DNA from: a virus
IMG/VR virus record: IMGVR_UViG_3300046167_000749
Location: 1 to 63,523 of that record
DNA: 63,523 bases
Reading direction: 5' to 3' (one strand)
Positions 26,221-37,100 of this stretch are shown in pieces. Every line of letters begins with the position of its first letter. Position 1 is the stretch's first letter. The notes below the pieces were generated by a model that worked only from the letters and a program-made list of their open reading frames with translations, was not told the DNA's origin and did not search any database. A program made the position numbers and the translations under genes.

Positions 26221-27813
26221 GTGGGGGCAAACTTATCTGTTGACTCAGCAGGCACACTTCAAGGAGCGCCTACATACACTCATCCTAACCACACGGGGGA
26301 TGTTACTTCTTCGGGCGATGGCGCAACTGTAATTACTGACGGAGCAGTAACGGCTGCTAAGATTGCAACTGGGGCAATTACGGGTGCCAAGATCGCAACT
26401 GGGGCAATAACTTCAACTCAATTATCATCAAGTGTATCTACTCAACTAAAGGTAGCAAAAACAGTATTTGTGCATGTAGGTAATTACTACAAAAATAGCA
26501 CAAAATATTGGGCTAGTGATTTATTTAACTACAACACTACAACAGGAAGATACGATGCACGGGAGACTATAGTTCTTCCATATAACCATTCGGAAGTGCC
26601 TATGGCGTGGGGAGGTTACCACACTGACTCTGATGCAGCTATTATAACAGAACCATTTGCGACAGTTACTGCCGCGGCAAGATATGTAATACATAATCAT
26701 GGAAGTGGCTGTGCGATTGCTATTATCGTGCATGGTCATGTGTCATGGTATGGGAGTTATGATACAACGGGAAACGAGATAATTGATTTACATCAATGGG
26801 AAGCCGTGGAAAAATTAGCTATTTGCGGCGGCAGATCCGATGACACATCGGGCTCACATTATTCAACATTTTTATCAAATGGATTTTCTTCTGCCAGAAT
26901 AGATGTATCTCATTTCTCCACTTCACATATTTATGCCCCAGGCTGTTGGCTGAGGGGTGCTAGATTCCTCGTAGAGGGTATTTGTTTTACGCATAAGCAT
27001 GCAACTGACGCTCGCAGGCATTTAAGGGGATTCAAGGTTGGTGGAGAGGGGAGAATGTTTCATGCAGCTACAAGTGTTAGAATGAATGCTCTTAACCAAA
27101 ACTCTTCACTTAATGATTACTTTTACCCTTGGGAGTTTGGGGAGGGCGGTGGTGTCTACTTCTCGTCAGGAAATAATAATCCGCATGAATTTTGGACACA
27201 GGGCAATATGACGATATTTCAAGCCAATGGTGCGTATATATTGTATTCTAATAATGCCGACAGTAATCAAGTTTACCTACACAATGTAAGCTCTGGTGCT
27301 AGTATTCGTATGTTTGAATGCGCGGGTAAAGCTGATATTCACTACAAACATTCATCTGTACAATTAAAAACAGGAACAAATGTACCCGCTACAAATATAA
27401 ATACTGCTGGCTTTTTTCATGCCTTTAATAATTTAAATTTAACAAGATGGGGAAGTACCCCGTTATATTTACCAGGTAATTTACAAACTGCAGTTACCCA
27501 ATTGGGTAATTCATCGAATGGTACATCTACACAAATAAACACCGCAAATACAGGTGGTAATTTTAACTACTCTGAGGTTGCATTAGGAAGTGCTCGCACA
27601 AATTATTTAGCCACCACCACGCCAAGTTATTATGGAACATCATATCCGAATAACACTTTATTCGGAAAATTTACCACCCAAGCGAATAATAGTTCATTAA
27701 GTAAAAGTACATTGGTGGGGGATGGCTCAACGCAAAATTTTAAAAGCGCTCCAACAACAAGAACTGGGACAGGGGGAACGAGTAGTGCTAGTGCTCCATA
27801 CTCAGATCAATGA
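26221..27813 (+). CDS. Tail fibre (body; real start 25944)
   Basis: 530 residues from an internal GTG; about 90 more coding residues lie upstream (NSGNPLAHNDVDANFELLRA, VDKNVLTNVPAGAVFTDTVY). The shaft includes GAITGAKIATGAITSTQLSS repeats and HPNHTGDVTSSGDGATV. The C-terminal two thirds is a large beta-rich domain, beta-helix-like (VHGHVSWYGSYDTTGNEIID, GCWLRGARFLVEGICFTHKH). The last gene of the receptor-binding block. Confidence 0.7.
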   Translation: MGANLSVDSAGTLQGAPTYTHPNHTGDVTSSGDGATVITDGAVTAAKIATGAITGAKIATGAITSTQLSSSVSTQLKVAKTVFVHVGNYYKNSTKYWASDLFNYNTTTGRYDARETIVLPYNHSEVPMAWGGYHTDSDAAIITEPFATVTAAARYVIHNHGSGCAIAIIVHGHVSWYGSYDTTGNEIIDLHQWEAVEKLAICGGRSDDTSGSHYSTFLSNGFSSARIDVSHFSTSHIYAPGCWLRGARFLVEGICFTHKHATDARRHLRGFKVGGEGRMFHAATSVRMNALNQNSSLNDYFYPWEFGEGGGVYFSSGNNNPHEFWTQGNMTIFQANGAYILYSNNADSNQVYLHNVSSGASIRMFECAGKADIHYKHSSVQLKTGTNVPATNINTAGFFHAFNNLNLTRWGSTPLYLPGNLQTAVTQLGNSSNGTSTQINTANTGGNFNYSEVALGSARTNYLATTTPSYYGTSYPNNTLFGKFTTQANNSSLSKSTLVGDGSTQNFKSAPTTRTGTGGTSSASAPYSDQ

Positions 27814-27819
27814 TCCTCA

Positions 27820-29640
27820 ATGAATGAACTCCAAAAAGCAGCAAAGCTCCTTAATTCAAATGCTCCCGTAGATGGTGTATTTGGGCAAGAGCGCATAGCT
27901 TATTTAAATCCTCTCGAAGAGGAGGTTTTAAAATCTATTGGAGGGTCAGGTGCTACAATTATTCCGGGTGTTAAAGAACAGCAAGACCCTAATGTACCGT
28001 CTTATGGACTATTTAAATGGTTCAAAAAGAAGGTTATGGATGATGTTCTTGGCATTGATGACAACAAGACATTCGGGATAAAGCATAAGACCTTTCTGGG
28101 TAAGGGGCTCGGTAAAGTAAGGGACGATATCCTCGGAATAGACTCAACTAAGACTTTCGGGATAAGTGATGCAACATGGGATGATTTGGCAAAGTATGGT
28201 GCTCGGGCAGTTGGGGGACCTTTAGGGCAACTTGCATGGACTGTGGGCGATAAAATTGTAGAAAATAATTCAGGAGATACAAGTGGTAGGCAGTCGCAAA
28301 GAGAGGCTATGGCACGAAATGCAGAAGCCGCAGTAACAGCAAGACGAGGAGTAGAAAATATGACAGAAGCAGATATTGCAAATAATAGAGCCTTAGCAGG
28401 CACATTAACATCACGTGGTAAAGCTGGAATTATAGATCCATCTGACACTGCCAAGATTACAAATCTTTTAGCCTCACCGGGTGATGCTGAATACATCGAT
28501 GGTTTTTCAGTTGGCGGTCAAGACCTTGACCCATTTCCAGATTGGCTTCGGGGTACGGGTGATACAATTAATGAAGGAATTGAAGGCGTAGGCACTAACT
28601 TTGGTGATATGGTAGGTAGCTCTGAAGAGCTAATGCAGGACTACAAAGACAATGTTTATGGCAAACTTAAGGATATGTCTCAAGGTGCACTTGATACTGC
28701 AGGGTCAATTTATGATCCAAATGGTGTAGAATCTGAGTATCGAGGATTTCAAGATCAATTTAGGGGCTTAGCTGATCGGCAAAAAGAATTAAACACGAGG
28801 ACAGCTCTATCTAACCAAGGCTTTGTAGATGATGTATTGGGTGAAGGCGATAGATACGCTGACGCACTTAGAAACTCAATTAACAGTCAGGTAGACTATA
28901 CCAATAGAAGTTTTGATGCCTTGCAAGATGGTCGTGTTACAGGTGGAATGGCTCAAGCCGCCGCCGAGCGAGCAGCGGCAACACAAGAAGCATCTAATAA
29001 TCGAAGGCTTTTAAATAGAATGGGCGGTGGTGGAACTGGTCAGGATATGGCAAGCAGAATGATTTCAGCACAACGAGGTGCAGATCAAGCAGGATCTCTT
29101 GCATCAATGCTTCGGGAAGGTAGTGAGATAGAAGCTGCGCGTAACGAAAGATTGGCAGAGGTGAACCCTGCACTTGCAGAAGTTTATGGCTCGCAAGCAA
29201 ACTTACAGAACAGGCTTAGGGCTTTAGATTATGGTGATCAAACTCTTATGGGAGAGGGTAGCAACTTGGGTATTGATCAAGCAGTACTTGATGATGACCG
29301 AAATTTAACAGACTCGCTTATAAACATGAGATTGAGTAACACGGGGCTTATTGATTCGCTAGGTGGTCAAGCAGCTGCACTACCAGGTAAAATTGCAGAC
29401 GCGGGTCTTGATCCATTAGGAGGGTTAATACGAACAGCATCTCCATATACATCAACCGGATTACTTCCTACGCCCGTCACACAATATAATCCTGCTCCTA
29501 CAAGTGGAGGAGGTGGATTTAGCTGGCAAAATACTCTGAGCAATCTTCCGCAAATTGTAAGTGGAGCTAGATCAATATTCGGAGGAGGTAATAATGATAA
29601 TGATAATAGACCATTTACTGACCCAACTCGACCAGCATGA
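27820..29640 (+). CDS. Internal virion protein, first
   Basis: 606 residues. Residues about 60-150 contain the tandem pattern KKVMDDVLGIDDNKTFGIKH / GKVRDDILGIDSTKTFGISD, a repeat found in internal or ejected phage proteins. A long helical region (RQSQREAMARNAEAAVTARR, AQAAAERAAATQEASNNRRL) and a Gly/Asn/Pro-rich tail follow. Position after the fibres and before the giant polyvalent protein fits a podovirus ejection protein. Ends overlapping the next start (ATGA). Confidence 0.6.
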   Translation: MNELQKAAKLLNSNAPVDGVFGQERIAYLNPLEEEVLKSIGGSGATIIPGVKEQQDPNVPSYGLFKWFKKKVMDDVLGIDDNKTFGIKHKTFLGKGLGKVRDDILGIDSTKTFGISDATWDDLAKYGARAVGGPLGQLAWTVGDKIVENNSGDTSGRQSQREAMARNAEAAVTARRGVENMTEADIANNRALAGTLTSRGKAGIIDPSDTAKITNLLASPGDAEYIDGFSVGGQDLDPFPDWLRGTGDTINEGIEGVGTNFGDMVGSSEELMQDYKDNVYGKLKDMSQGALDTAGSIYDPNGVESEYRGFQDQFRGLADRQKELNTRTALSNQGFVDDVLGEGDRYADALRNSINSQVDYTNRSFDALQDGRVTGGMAQAAAERAAATQEASNNRRLLNRMGGGGTGQDMASRMISAQRGADQAGSLASMLREGSEIEAARNERLAEVNPALAEVYGSQANLQNRLRALDYGDQTLMGEGSNLGIDQAVLDDDRNLTDSLINMRLSNTGLIDSLGGQAAALPGKIADAGLDPLGGLIRTASPYTSTGLLPTPVTQYNPAPTSGGGGFSWQNTLSNLPQIVSGARSIFGGGNNDNDNRPFTDPTRPA

Positions 29641-31268
29641 TAAATCCACTACAAGCAATGCAAGCCGCACGGGCTTCAAACCAAAATAGAGCGTCTGCAA
29701 TACAACCAACGGGTGCGGTAAATCAGTCTCAAAACTTACAAAGACAACAGTTAAACACGGGTCAAATTGGGACACGTATGGATGGTCCAACGCCACAAAT
29801 GCTTGCCGTTGATCCAAATATGTATGCAGATCGCAAGCAACAAAGAGACTTTACTGCACTTAATCAAGAGCGACAAAGACAACAAGCTGTTGATCTTAAT
29901 GCTTTGCAGAATCAGCAAGCAATTGCTAGGGAAGAAACTAGGTACAAGAATGCATTAGACACTGCAAAACAAACAAATCAACTTAACAGGCAAACCCTAC
30001 TTGATGCAGAAAATCGTGCACTAATAGCAAAAGATCGAGAAAACAAAGATAAACTTGAACAGGCTAAAGCTTTGCAGATTTTAAAAGATGATCAATTTGC
30101 TGATTTAAGAGAACCTGCAGGTAGAATTTTTCAGCGAAAGAATGCATGGGATCAGGGAAAAGGGCTAGAGTATCAACAGGAAACATACTCTGAGTTGCTT
30201 AATCAACAAGCATATGCACTAGGTGATCCTGCTATTAGACAAGCATGGGTAGATGAGCAAAATAAAAAGCTCGGACCAAATCAAACAAGTAGATTTTCAG
30301 GGAAAGAACTAAAGGTAGGTTCACCCGAATATACAAGCACTGCGATGAGGTTACTCAGGAGTAATCCAAATTTTGCTACAATCGAAGCAAAAGCTCAAAA
30401 GGATGCATCAGCGGCAACATATGCACAGGGTAAACAAATAAACGATTCCTTCAATGCAACTTTAGCAAGTATAACCAAATTGGGATACTCGCCTAGTTTA
30501 AATAATGCAGTTCAGCCACAGTTCCCTGTCAATGTAGATAGAGACTCAGGACTTCTTGTTCCACCGATAAACCCTATAATAGACAAGACTGACCCTAACA
30601 ACACTAACTTAATCTTAAATAATCCAGACGGTACGCCAGGAGCTATCCCTGGAGCAATAAGTGAATTTATAGATAATACAACCTCAACAGATGTGGCAAA
30701 AGTTGGTGGTGGGGTTTTAGCTACTAAATTAATAACAGACGAAATTTCCAAAACAAGTGCTGATAAAATTGGGAAAAATATTTCTGCAGACATTAAAGAA
30801 AAGTATCCAAATGCTAAAAACATGAGGTCGCTTAAAATAGAAGTCTTTAAAGATGCTCAATCGCGATACGCTCCAGACTTAAAGATGTCTGATGATGATA
30901 TTGCTAAAATGAATGTAGATGACATGCGGAAGAAACTTGCTGCTAATCAAAAAGGATGGGCAAGTAGAATGGTAAAAAAAGGGTTCAGTTCATTTAAGGA
31001 CTCAAAGGGAAATGCTAGAATGCCCGACGGATTAAAAAAGTCTCTAAAGATTGGTGCATACGGAACAGCTTTTATAGCTGGTTTGGAGTGGTTGGATTCA
31101 AGGGAGTATACCCCGGCTCAAGTAGAAGAAGGTAAAAAGGAAGCTGCGGAATTTAATGCTACTCAATCAGCGATAGTTCAAATTATTAATGATGAGGTTC
31201 TTGCGGATCAAGAAATTAACGCAACACTTAATTCCGAAGGGGGTGCTAACCCACTAACACCCCGTTGA
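29637..31268 (+). CDS. Internal virion protein, second, glutamine-rich helical
   Basis: 543 residues. The N-terminal 180 residues are a Q/N/A-rich helix (ALNQERQRQQAVDLNALQNQ, AKDRENKDKLEQAKALQILK), and the C-terminus has a charged helical domain with one hydrophobic stretch (GAYGTAFIAGLEWLD). No enzyme motif seen. Likely ejected with DNA or lines the channel. Confidence 0.6.
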   Translation: MINPLQAMQAARASNQNRASAIQPTGAVNQSQNLQRQQLNTGQIGTRMDGPTPQMLAVDPNMYADRKQQRDFTALNQERQRQQAVDLNALQNQQAIAREETRYKNALDTAKQTNQLNRQTLLDAENRALIAKDRENKDKLEQAKALQILKDDQFADLREPAGRIFQRKNAWDQGKGLEYQQETYSELLNQQAYALGDPAIRQAWVDEQNKKLGPNQTSRFSGKELKVGSPEYTSTAMRLLRSNPNFATIEAKAQKDASAATYAQGKQINDSFNATLASITKLGYSPSLNNAVQPQFPVNVDRDSGLLVPPINPIIDKTDPNNTNLILNNPDGTPGAIPGAISEFIDNTTSTDVAKVGGGVLATKLITDEISKTSADKIGKNISADIKEKYPNAKNMRSLKIEVFKDAQSRYAPDLKMSDDDIAKMNVDDMRKKLAANQKGWASRMVKKGFSSFKDSKGNARMPDGLKKSLKIGAYGTAFIAGLEWLDSREYTPAQVEEGKKEAAEFNATQSAIVQIINDEVLADQEINATLNSEGGANPLTPR

Positions 31269-31807
31269 TGACAAGGGAGGAAAAGCTTCGGAGACTTGAG
31301 GAAATTAAGTCTATGCCCGCTGGCAAAAAAAAAGATTTGGCTATAAAAGATCTAAGAAAACATTTATACCTTAAGTTAGAGTCTTTCGATCCTGTTCAAT
31401 ATCAGATTCCGACAGATGACCGAACAAGCATTGAAACAAGCATGGTTCAGGAGGGGATTAACTCAACTCCTGGCGCATTAGCTCTTGGTACTGCAATGGC
31501 ACCATTGGGAGTGCCCGGAATGGTTGCTGGATCAATTGTCGGTGGTATGGCTTCTTCTCAAGCACTTAGCCCAATAACATCGAGGTATGTAAATAGAGAT
31601 ACAGTTGAGGGATTTAAAGAAGGTGGAGTGGATGGTTTTCATGATGCACTAAATGGTAGAGTTTTTAATCCTGAGACAGGGCAAATGGAAGTGCCCCCGA
31701 ATCGAATATCCCGTGGATGGGGAAAGGCTGAATCAATTTCAAAGCCAGTTAAAAAAGGCACACCAATAAATGCCACGCAAGCGATGCTTGAGGCAGGAAT
31801 AAAATGA
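31265..31807 (+). CDS. Internal virion protein, small, with a hydrophobic hairpin
   Basis: 180 residues. The basic N-terminal helix (REEKLRRLEEIKSMPAGKKK) is followed by a hydrophobic glycine-rich segment, GALALGTAMAPLGVPGMVAG plus SIVGGMASSQAL (about 75-110), that could insert in a membrane. ATGA overlaps on both sides. Not recognised beyond this. Confidence 0.6.
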   Translation: MMTREEKLRRLEEIKSMPAGKKKDLAIKDLRKHLYLKLESFDPVQYQIPTDDRTSIETSMVQEGINSTPGALALGTAMAPLGVPGMVAGSIVGGMASSQALSPITSRYVNRDTVEGFKEGGVDGFHDALNGRVFNPETGQMEVPPNRISRGWGKAESISKPVKKGTPINATQAMLEAGIK

Positions 31808-34188
31808 ATAACGATCCTAGTAATTCTCATGTTGATTGGTACCGCAGATGGTCAAAGTCGCAAGGTAAGAATGTTGACAATTACACTAATGAAGAGTTAA
31901 CAAACTTTCTTGGTCAGCAGTATGAAAGGAATGGATTTTCCAATGATGAAATCTCTTCTAGCTATGGTAGTGACTTTTCTAATGCATATTTAGATATTAA
32001 AAATAGACCCGATCCAAATCAGGGTTACTTAGATGAATTTTCCTCGGGCATCAAAAGTGCTAGTTATGGATTAGCTAGTACGGGGGTAGGTGCGCTTGGA
32101 TTAGGAGCAGGGGCATTAGGTTTAGACGGGGTTGAAGAATCCCTTATGGGTAAAGCGGCAGACCTATCTGAAAAAGCGGGTCAGGATAAGCCGACCATAG
32201 AGCGTGCAAGTGATGTGCGATGGAGTAATCCGGCAGAGGTTGCAAGGTTTCTTGCTGGGGGCATGGGTGAAGCTACACCATCTGTAGTTGAGTCCGCGGG
32301 AGCATACTTAGCAGGTGGAGGAATAGGATACGGAATAGCAAAGCAACAAGCTAAAAAAGCTATAAGTAAAACTATAGGAGAAAGGTTAGAAGGAAGTGCA
32401 GGAGATGCAGTAGAAGCCTTAATGAGAGAGAGTGTTAAAGCAAATGCCCGAAAAGGTTTTGCCACAGGTTCATTAACAGCAACTGCAGTATCCTCTATTG
32501 GATTAGGGCAGGGTGAGATTTACACATCATTATACGAAAACACTAAACTTGATCCTGATGATAAAGACTACATTGATCCAACAAGGGCAAAGAGTATTGC
32601 CGTTACCTTTGGAGCAGCTTCAGGTGGATTAGATTTTATTGGTGCAGCCACACTACTTGGAAAACTAACAGGAGCACCTAAGGAAGTTGCTAAAAAGTAC
32701 TACAAAAGATTGCTACTTGGATTACCCGAAGGTGTATTTCTTGAGGGTGGTACAGAGGCAACGCAGGAGTTTATAAACATTGCGGCTGAAAAGTTTGGAA
32801 GAGGGCAGGAGCTAGAATTTGACGGACAAGAGTTAAGTAGATTATTTGACGCAGGCGTGCTTGGTGCTGTAGGTGGTGCTCAATTTACAACTATTGGAGC
32901 TATCCGTGGGCCAAAAGATACAGCCGATAATAATGTTGATACAGACGCACCTGTATCTGAAGATCCGACTACATTTAAGCAAAAGAATTTACTTGAGGAC
33001 ATTCAGGAAAAGCGTGGTGAAGATGCACGGTTCCAGCCTGGAGATACTGTGCAAATTGCATTGGGTGGTAAAGGTGTTGTTGATCGAGTAGTTGGTGATA
33101 GTGCAGTCGTAAAAATGGAAGACGGAACACTCAAAACAAATGTTCCTATAGCTTCCTTGTCTTCTCCTATTGAGCAAGATGATCAAGTTGCATCAACTCC
33201 CGAGGCTCCCGAGGATTCAGATGACGAAGAGAGTAACACGAATACTTATGTCACTCCAAGTGGCAAGACGGTACCTAAGCCCACTGCTAGTGTTCCAGTA
33301 ATTGATATTACCATAAATGGTAAAAAGGTAGAAAAGGTTAACGAGAAAGCGGGCAGGGATGCAGAGTTGTTATTCAAGAAAATGGAAGCTCTTGCCAAAA
33401 TTGATGGGGTTGATGGCATGTCCCAAAATACTGCACGAGCAAATAAGACAGGTGGATTTGCAAGTAACTCTAGGGAGCAAATTAAATTAGCTCTTGGTGA
33501 GGATGCTGGATTATATCGAGCTGAAACAAAAGCCATTCTTCGTAAGGCAGGGGTTCTTAATAGTAGTCATGAGTGGATATTGGGCACGAAGTTAGATAAT
33601 GATTTTGATTTAAAGGAAGCTGAAAGGGTCAAGAAGGAGAGGCTTGAGCAATCAAATAAGACGGATTGGATCGAGGTTAATAATAATGTAGAGATCAAAA
33701 GATCAGGCGGGAAAGTAGGTGTGATAAAAGAAATCACATCTGAGGGCATGATTGCTGTGCAAGATGCATCCGGGCAAATAACTGAGTACGAGCCTAATCA
33801 ACTTAAGCCCAAAGCCACACCAAAGGTTAAGCCAAAAGTAAATAAAGAGTTAAGCGATTTATGGAATGAGCGTCAGTCAGATGACTTTTGGGGAGCTAGT
33901 AGTGTTACACAAGAATCAGAAGAAGTACTAACAGAGCCTGAGTTTTTATTTACTAAAGAGAAAGATGAGGAAACAGGGCAGGTTACTTTCGTAGCTAAAG
34001 ACAATTTTGAGTTTAATAAAGATACCAAGGTAAAATTGCTTTGGACGACGGGTAAAAATAAAAAGCAAAGCAAAGAGGTTTCAGCAACTAGCGTAGATGA
34101 ATTATCTAACTCTGTTCGGGATTTCATGAAAGCAAAGCTTAAGACCCAACATGGGGAAAAGTTTGCTAGTACCTTTTTACGGAGTTGA
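31804..34188 (+). CDS. Polyvalent internal virion protein, N-terminal part
   Basis: 794 residues. A glycine/alanine-rich hydrophobic region (about 85-360) includes GVGALGLGAGALGLDGVEES and LPEGVFLEGGTEATQEFINI; the 'EGxTExxQE' pattern is typical of large polyvalent/ejected phage proteins. A charged domain with a KOW-like stretch follows (FQPGDTVQIALGGKGVVDRV). The ORF ends 37 bases inside the next gene. With one T fewer in ACCTTTTTACG (about 34171-34175), EKFASTF reads on as YGVEINGKTYNASIEKG, so the two ORFs are probably one protein of about 3880 residues. Confidence 0.65.
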   Translation: MNNDPSNSHVDWYRRWSKSQGKNVDNYTNEELTNFLGQQYERNGFSNDEISSSYGSDFSNAYLDIKNRPDPNQGYLDEFSSGIKSASYGLASTGVGALGLGAGALGLDGVEESLMGKAADLSEKAGQDKPTIERASDVRWSNPAEVARFLAGGMGEATPSVVESAGAYLAGGGIGYGIAKQQAKKAISKTIGERLEGSAGDAVEALMRESVKANARKGFATGSLTATAVSSIGLGQGEIYTSLYENTKLDPDDKDYIDPTRAKSIAVTFGAASGGLDFIGAATLLGKLTGAPKEVAKKYYKRLLLGLPEGVFLEGGTEATQEFINIAAEKFGRGQELEFDGQELSRLFDAGVLGAVGGAQFTTIGAIRGPKDTADNNVDTDAPVSEDPTTFKQKNLLEDIQEKRGEDARFQPGDTVQIALGGKGVVDRVVGDSAVVKMEDGTLKTNVPIASLSSPIEQDDQVASTPEAPEDSDDEESNTNTYVTPSGKTVPKPTASVPVIDITINGKKVEKVNEKAGRDAELLFKKMEALAKIDGVDGMSQNTARANKTGGFASNSREQIKLALGEDAGLYRAETKAILRKAGVLNSSHEWILGTKLDNDFDLKEAERVKKERLEQSNKTDWIEVNNNVEIKRSGGKVGVIKEITSEGMIAVQDASGQITEYEPNQLKPKATPKVKPKVNKELSDLWNERQSDDFWGASSVTQESEEVLTEPEFLFTKEKDEETGQVTFVAKDNFEFNKDTKVKLLWTTGKNKKQSKEVSATSVDELSNSVRDFMKAKLKTQHGEKFASTFLRS

Positions 34189-37100
34189 GATAAATGGAAA
34201 AACATACAACGCAAGTATCGAAAAAGGGTTTTACGACATTGCGGGATTAGAGATTGATAGCTCTCAAAGACAGGAACTTGATGCGCAAAAAGGAGATATA
34301 CCATTTCCTATATCGACTATAGAAATCGATGAGGAATCAGGAGATCTCGGAAAAGGAATAGATTCAGAATCAAGAGCACAGGGGAATGCTTTAAAAGAGA
34401 ATATGACTAGGGATGCTAGCACTCTAGTGACCTTGGTTCTTAGGCAACGAAATAACAATGACAACAAGTACCCGCATGACAGTATTCGAGTGGTTACAGC
34501 ACGACTAGGTAGATCGGGTAACCTGACTGTTATAAAAGCCTATAACTCTGATTCGGGAAAGTACATAAGGATAAATGGCACACCTGGTAAAAATACTACA
34601 GCTGACACATTTAATAATGGCAGGGGTTCTTATTATGAAATCATTGGTAAGATAACATCTACAAGTAAGGTTGGTGATGTAGATTTATTCTTTGAAAACA
34701 TAGAAGATTTTTTAGGAAACGAAACGATTTCCAAGGCACTAGAAAATGAAGAGGTAAAAGAAGAAACGGCTAAAGGCACTAAGTTGTCCAAGGAAGCCAA
34801 AGCTGCGCAAGAAGAGTTAGAAAAACTAGAAGCTGAGCGCGATGAGCTTGACTCAGAAATAGAGGAAAAAAGCAGGCCAGATGACTTTGATCTCCAATTT
34901 GCAAAAGACCGCGTTGAACAGGATAACGATGATGGGTTCATCGAGGGTGACTGGGGAGATGGAGATGAAACCAAGAACACAAGTAGGGCGAAAGATTATT
35001 TATTTTTTGTAGATTTCTCATCAACGGAGAAGGTACTTGAGACCATACCTCCTATGACCGCTCCTGAGGGTGAGTCGGAAGCAATGCGACTTAGGTCTTT
35101 GATCTCAGCATTCGGTCTTGAGTGGACGGGAGGCAGTACAGTTAAGGAAAAGGGTAGTGCTGACCCAAAGAAAATTGCAAGTGCAATGCGTACGATATTT
35201 TCTGAGATAATCAGAGGCGAGGTATCAACGCTCAGAAAGGGAAATAATGCAATTAGACCAGAGCATATTCAGTCGTTTGCTGCTGTGTATATGGAAAACT
35301 TTGAAGCGGGCAAGGATAAGGTACCAACTGCTGCTGTCCCAAGGAAAGCCCATAAGTTTTTAAAGCAGATAGCAGAGATGCAGTCTCCTGATAAGCAAAT
35401 ACAGGAAGTAGCTCAGGATCTTGCCAATGACAGAGTCAGGGAACTAAATGATAAGCGTAGGGAATTATCTCAAAAAATTACAAAACAAAAAGAGGTAGTT
35501 AAGTCATACACTGAAGCAACTATTTCAGAAAAAGATCTTAAAGAATTAGTTGAGTTTAGGAATCGACTTGCCGAACAAGTTGATAAAGGAGAGAAAACGG
35601 CAGACGAAGCAGATAAAATTTATAATGATAAGTATACAAGGGTTATGCCTTTATCCGCTCAACAGCAACCAGGGCAGAAAAATACTCTTGGTGGTAATGC
35701 CCTTGAGATGATCAATAATGATCAGAGAGATGAAAAGGAAGACTTTGTAGATCAAACATTAGAAGATGCGATAGAGGGCGGTGATAGTTCTGAAGTTCAA
35801 GTTAAGGCTGGGAAAGATTCTGTTGCCACTGGTACTACAATAGAGACAGACGAACTTGGTAATAAAGTTGAAGTTCAAGCTGAAGACAAGGGTGATCTAT
35901 CCGATCTTGAGAGCGAAGGTGCGATTAGATTTCAAGACATGTCGCTAGAGGACATGGTCAGCCTAGTTCTTTCCATTAAAAATAAAGCTAGATTTCTGAA
36001 GGTTTTAGAGTCACACATTACTGAAAAAAGAGAGCGAGCTATGGATGGTCGACATGCTGATGTGGTCGATAACTTTATAGCATATCTGTACGAAAGTAAT
36101 GTAGGTAATGCATTCAAAGCTGAGAGGGTAGGTAGTAGTGATTTTATTACTGATTTTTCACAAATAGCGGATGAGAAGAAACTGCCAATGAGGCAGAAAA
36201 TGCAAGAGGTTCTTGAGTTTGCTTCAGATAAAGAACTGATTAGCAAAAAGGGTACAGAGGTAATACGCAAAAGATCTATATATCTTGCGCAGGAAGCGTT
36301 AGCCGGAAATGCAGAGCCATTTCAAATATTCGAGCATGTACTTAATGCAATCGGGCATCATGCAAAATCCGAAGGATACAAAAGATTCTTTAGATTAATG
36401 AATGACTTTGCTGTTACTCCCGTAACTAATGCTAAAAGTTTAGGAATTAAAGATATACTTCCATTGCTCGATCCCGATGGACTATACGATCAAGAGGAGC
36501 TACTTGACGCGTTAAATGAAGTTTATGAGTCGGACTTGAAATTTGAAGAATCGAGTGGAGAACTTCTACTTAGAGATCATTTAAGAAAGCTCGTTAACTC
36601 AAGCTACATTGTAACACAAGAGTCAGCCTCGGCGCTCACTCAATTTCAGGCAAGTAGATTTGATAATGACGGATTAGAGGGTGGGAAGCTAAACTCAGGG
36701 CAACAGCGAATAGATGACTTAGTTGATCCAACAACGGGTGAAGTGACAAAAGACCAAGTGGTAGTAGTAAGTGAGGCTACAAATACAGAGTCTATACAGA
36801 ATGCCAGATCAGCCAAGCAGTCGTATATGTCGGGACCAGATAACCCATTACTCGCTCATCCTGAATTAGTCGAGGAGGGCAGGTCAGCCATGAATGAGTT
36901 TGCCCCCTATGGTATGGATGTGTCATTCGCATTAACAACTGCACTAAATCAGATAAAAAACTCCAAGCTAGGAACAATAGCAAATGTAGCACGATTGTTA
37001 GACAATTCTGTACTGCAAGACTTTACCATTGAGTTCATGTCATGGGACAATTTCCGAAAATATGCCTCCCCTGAAAAAGGAATATTAAACAAGGCGGTTA

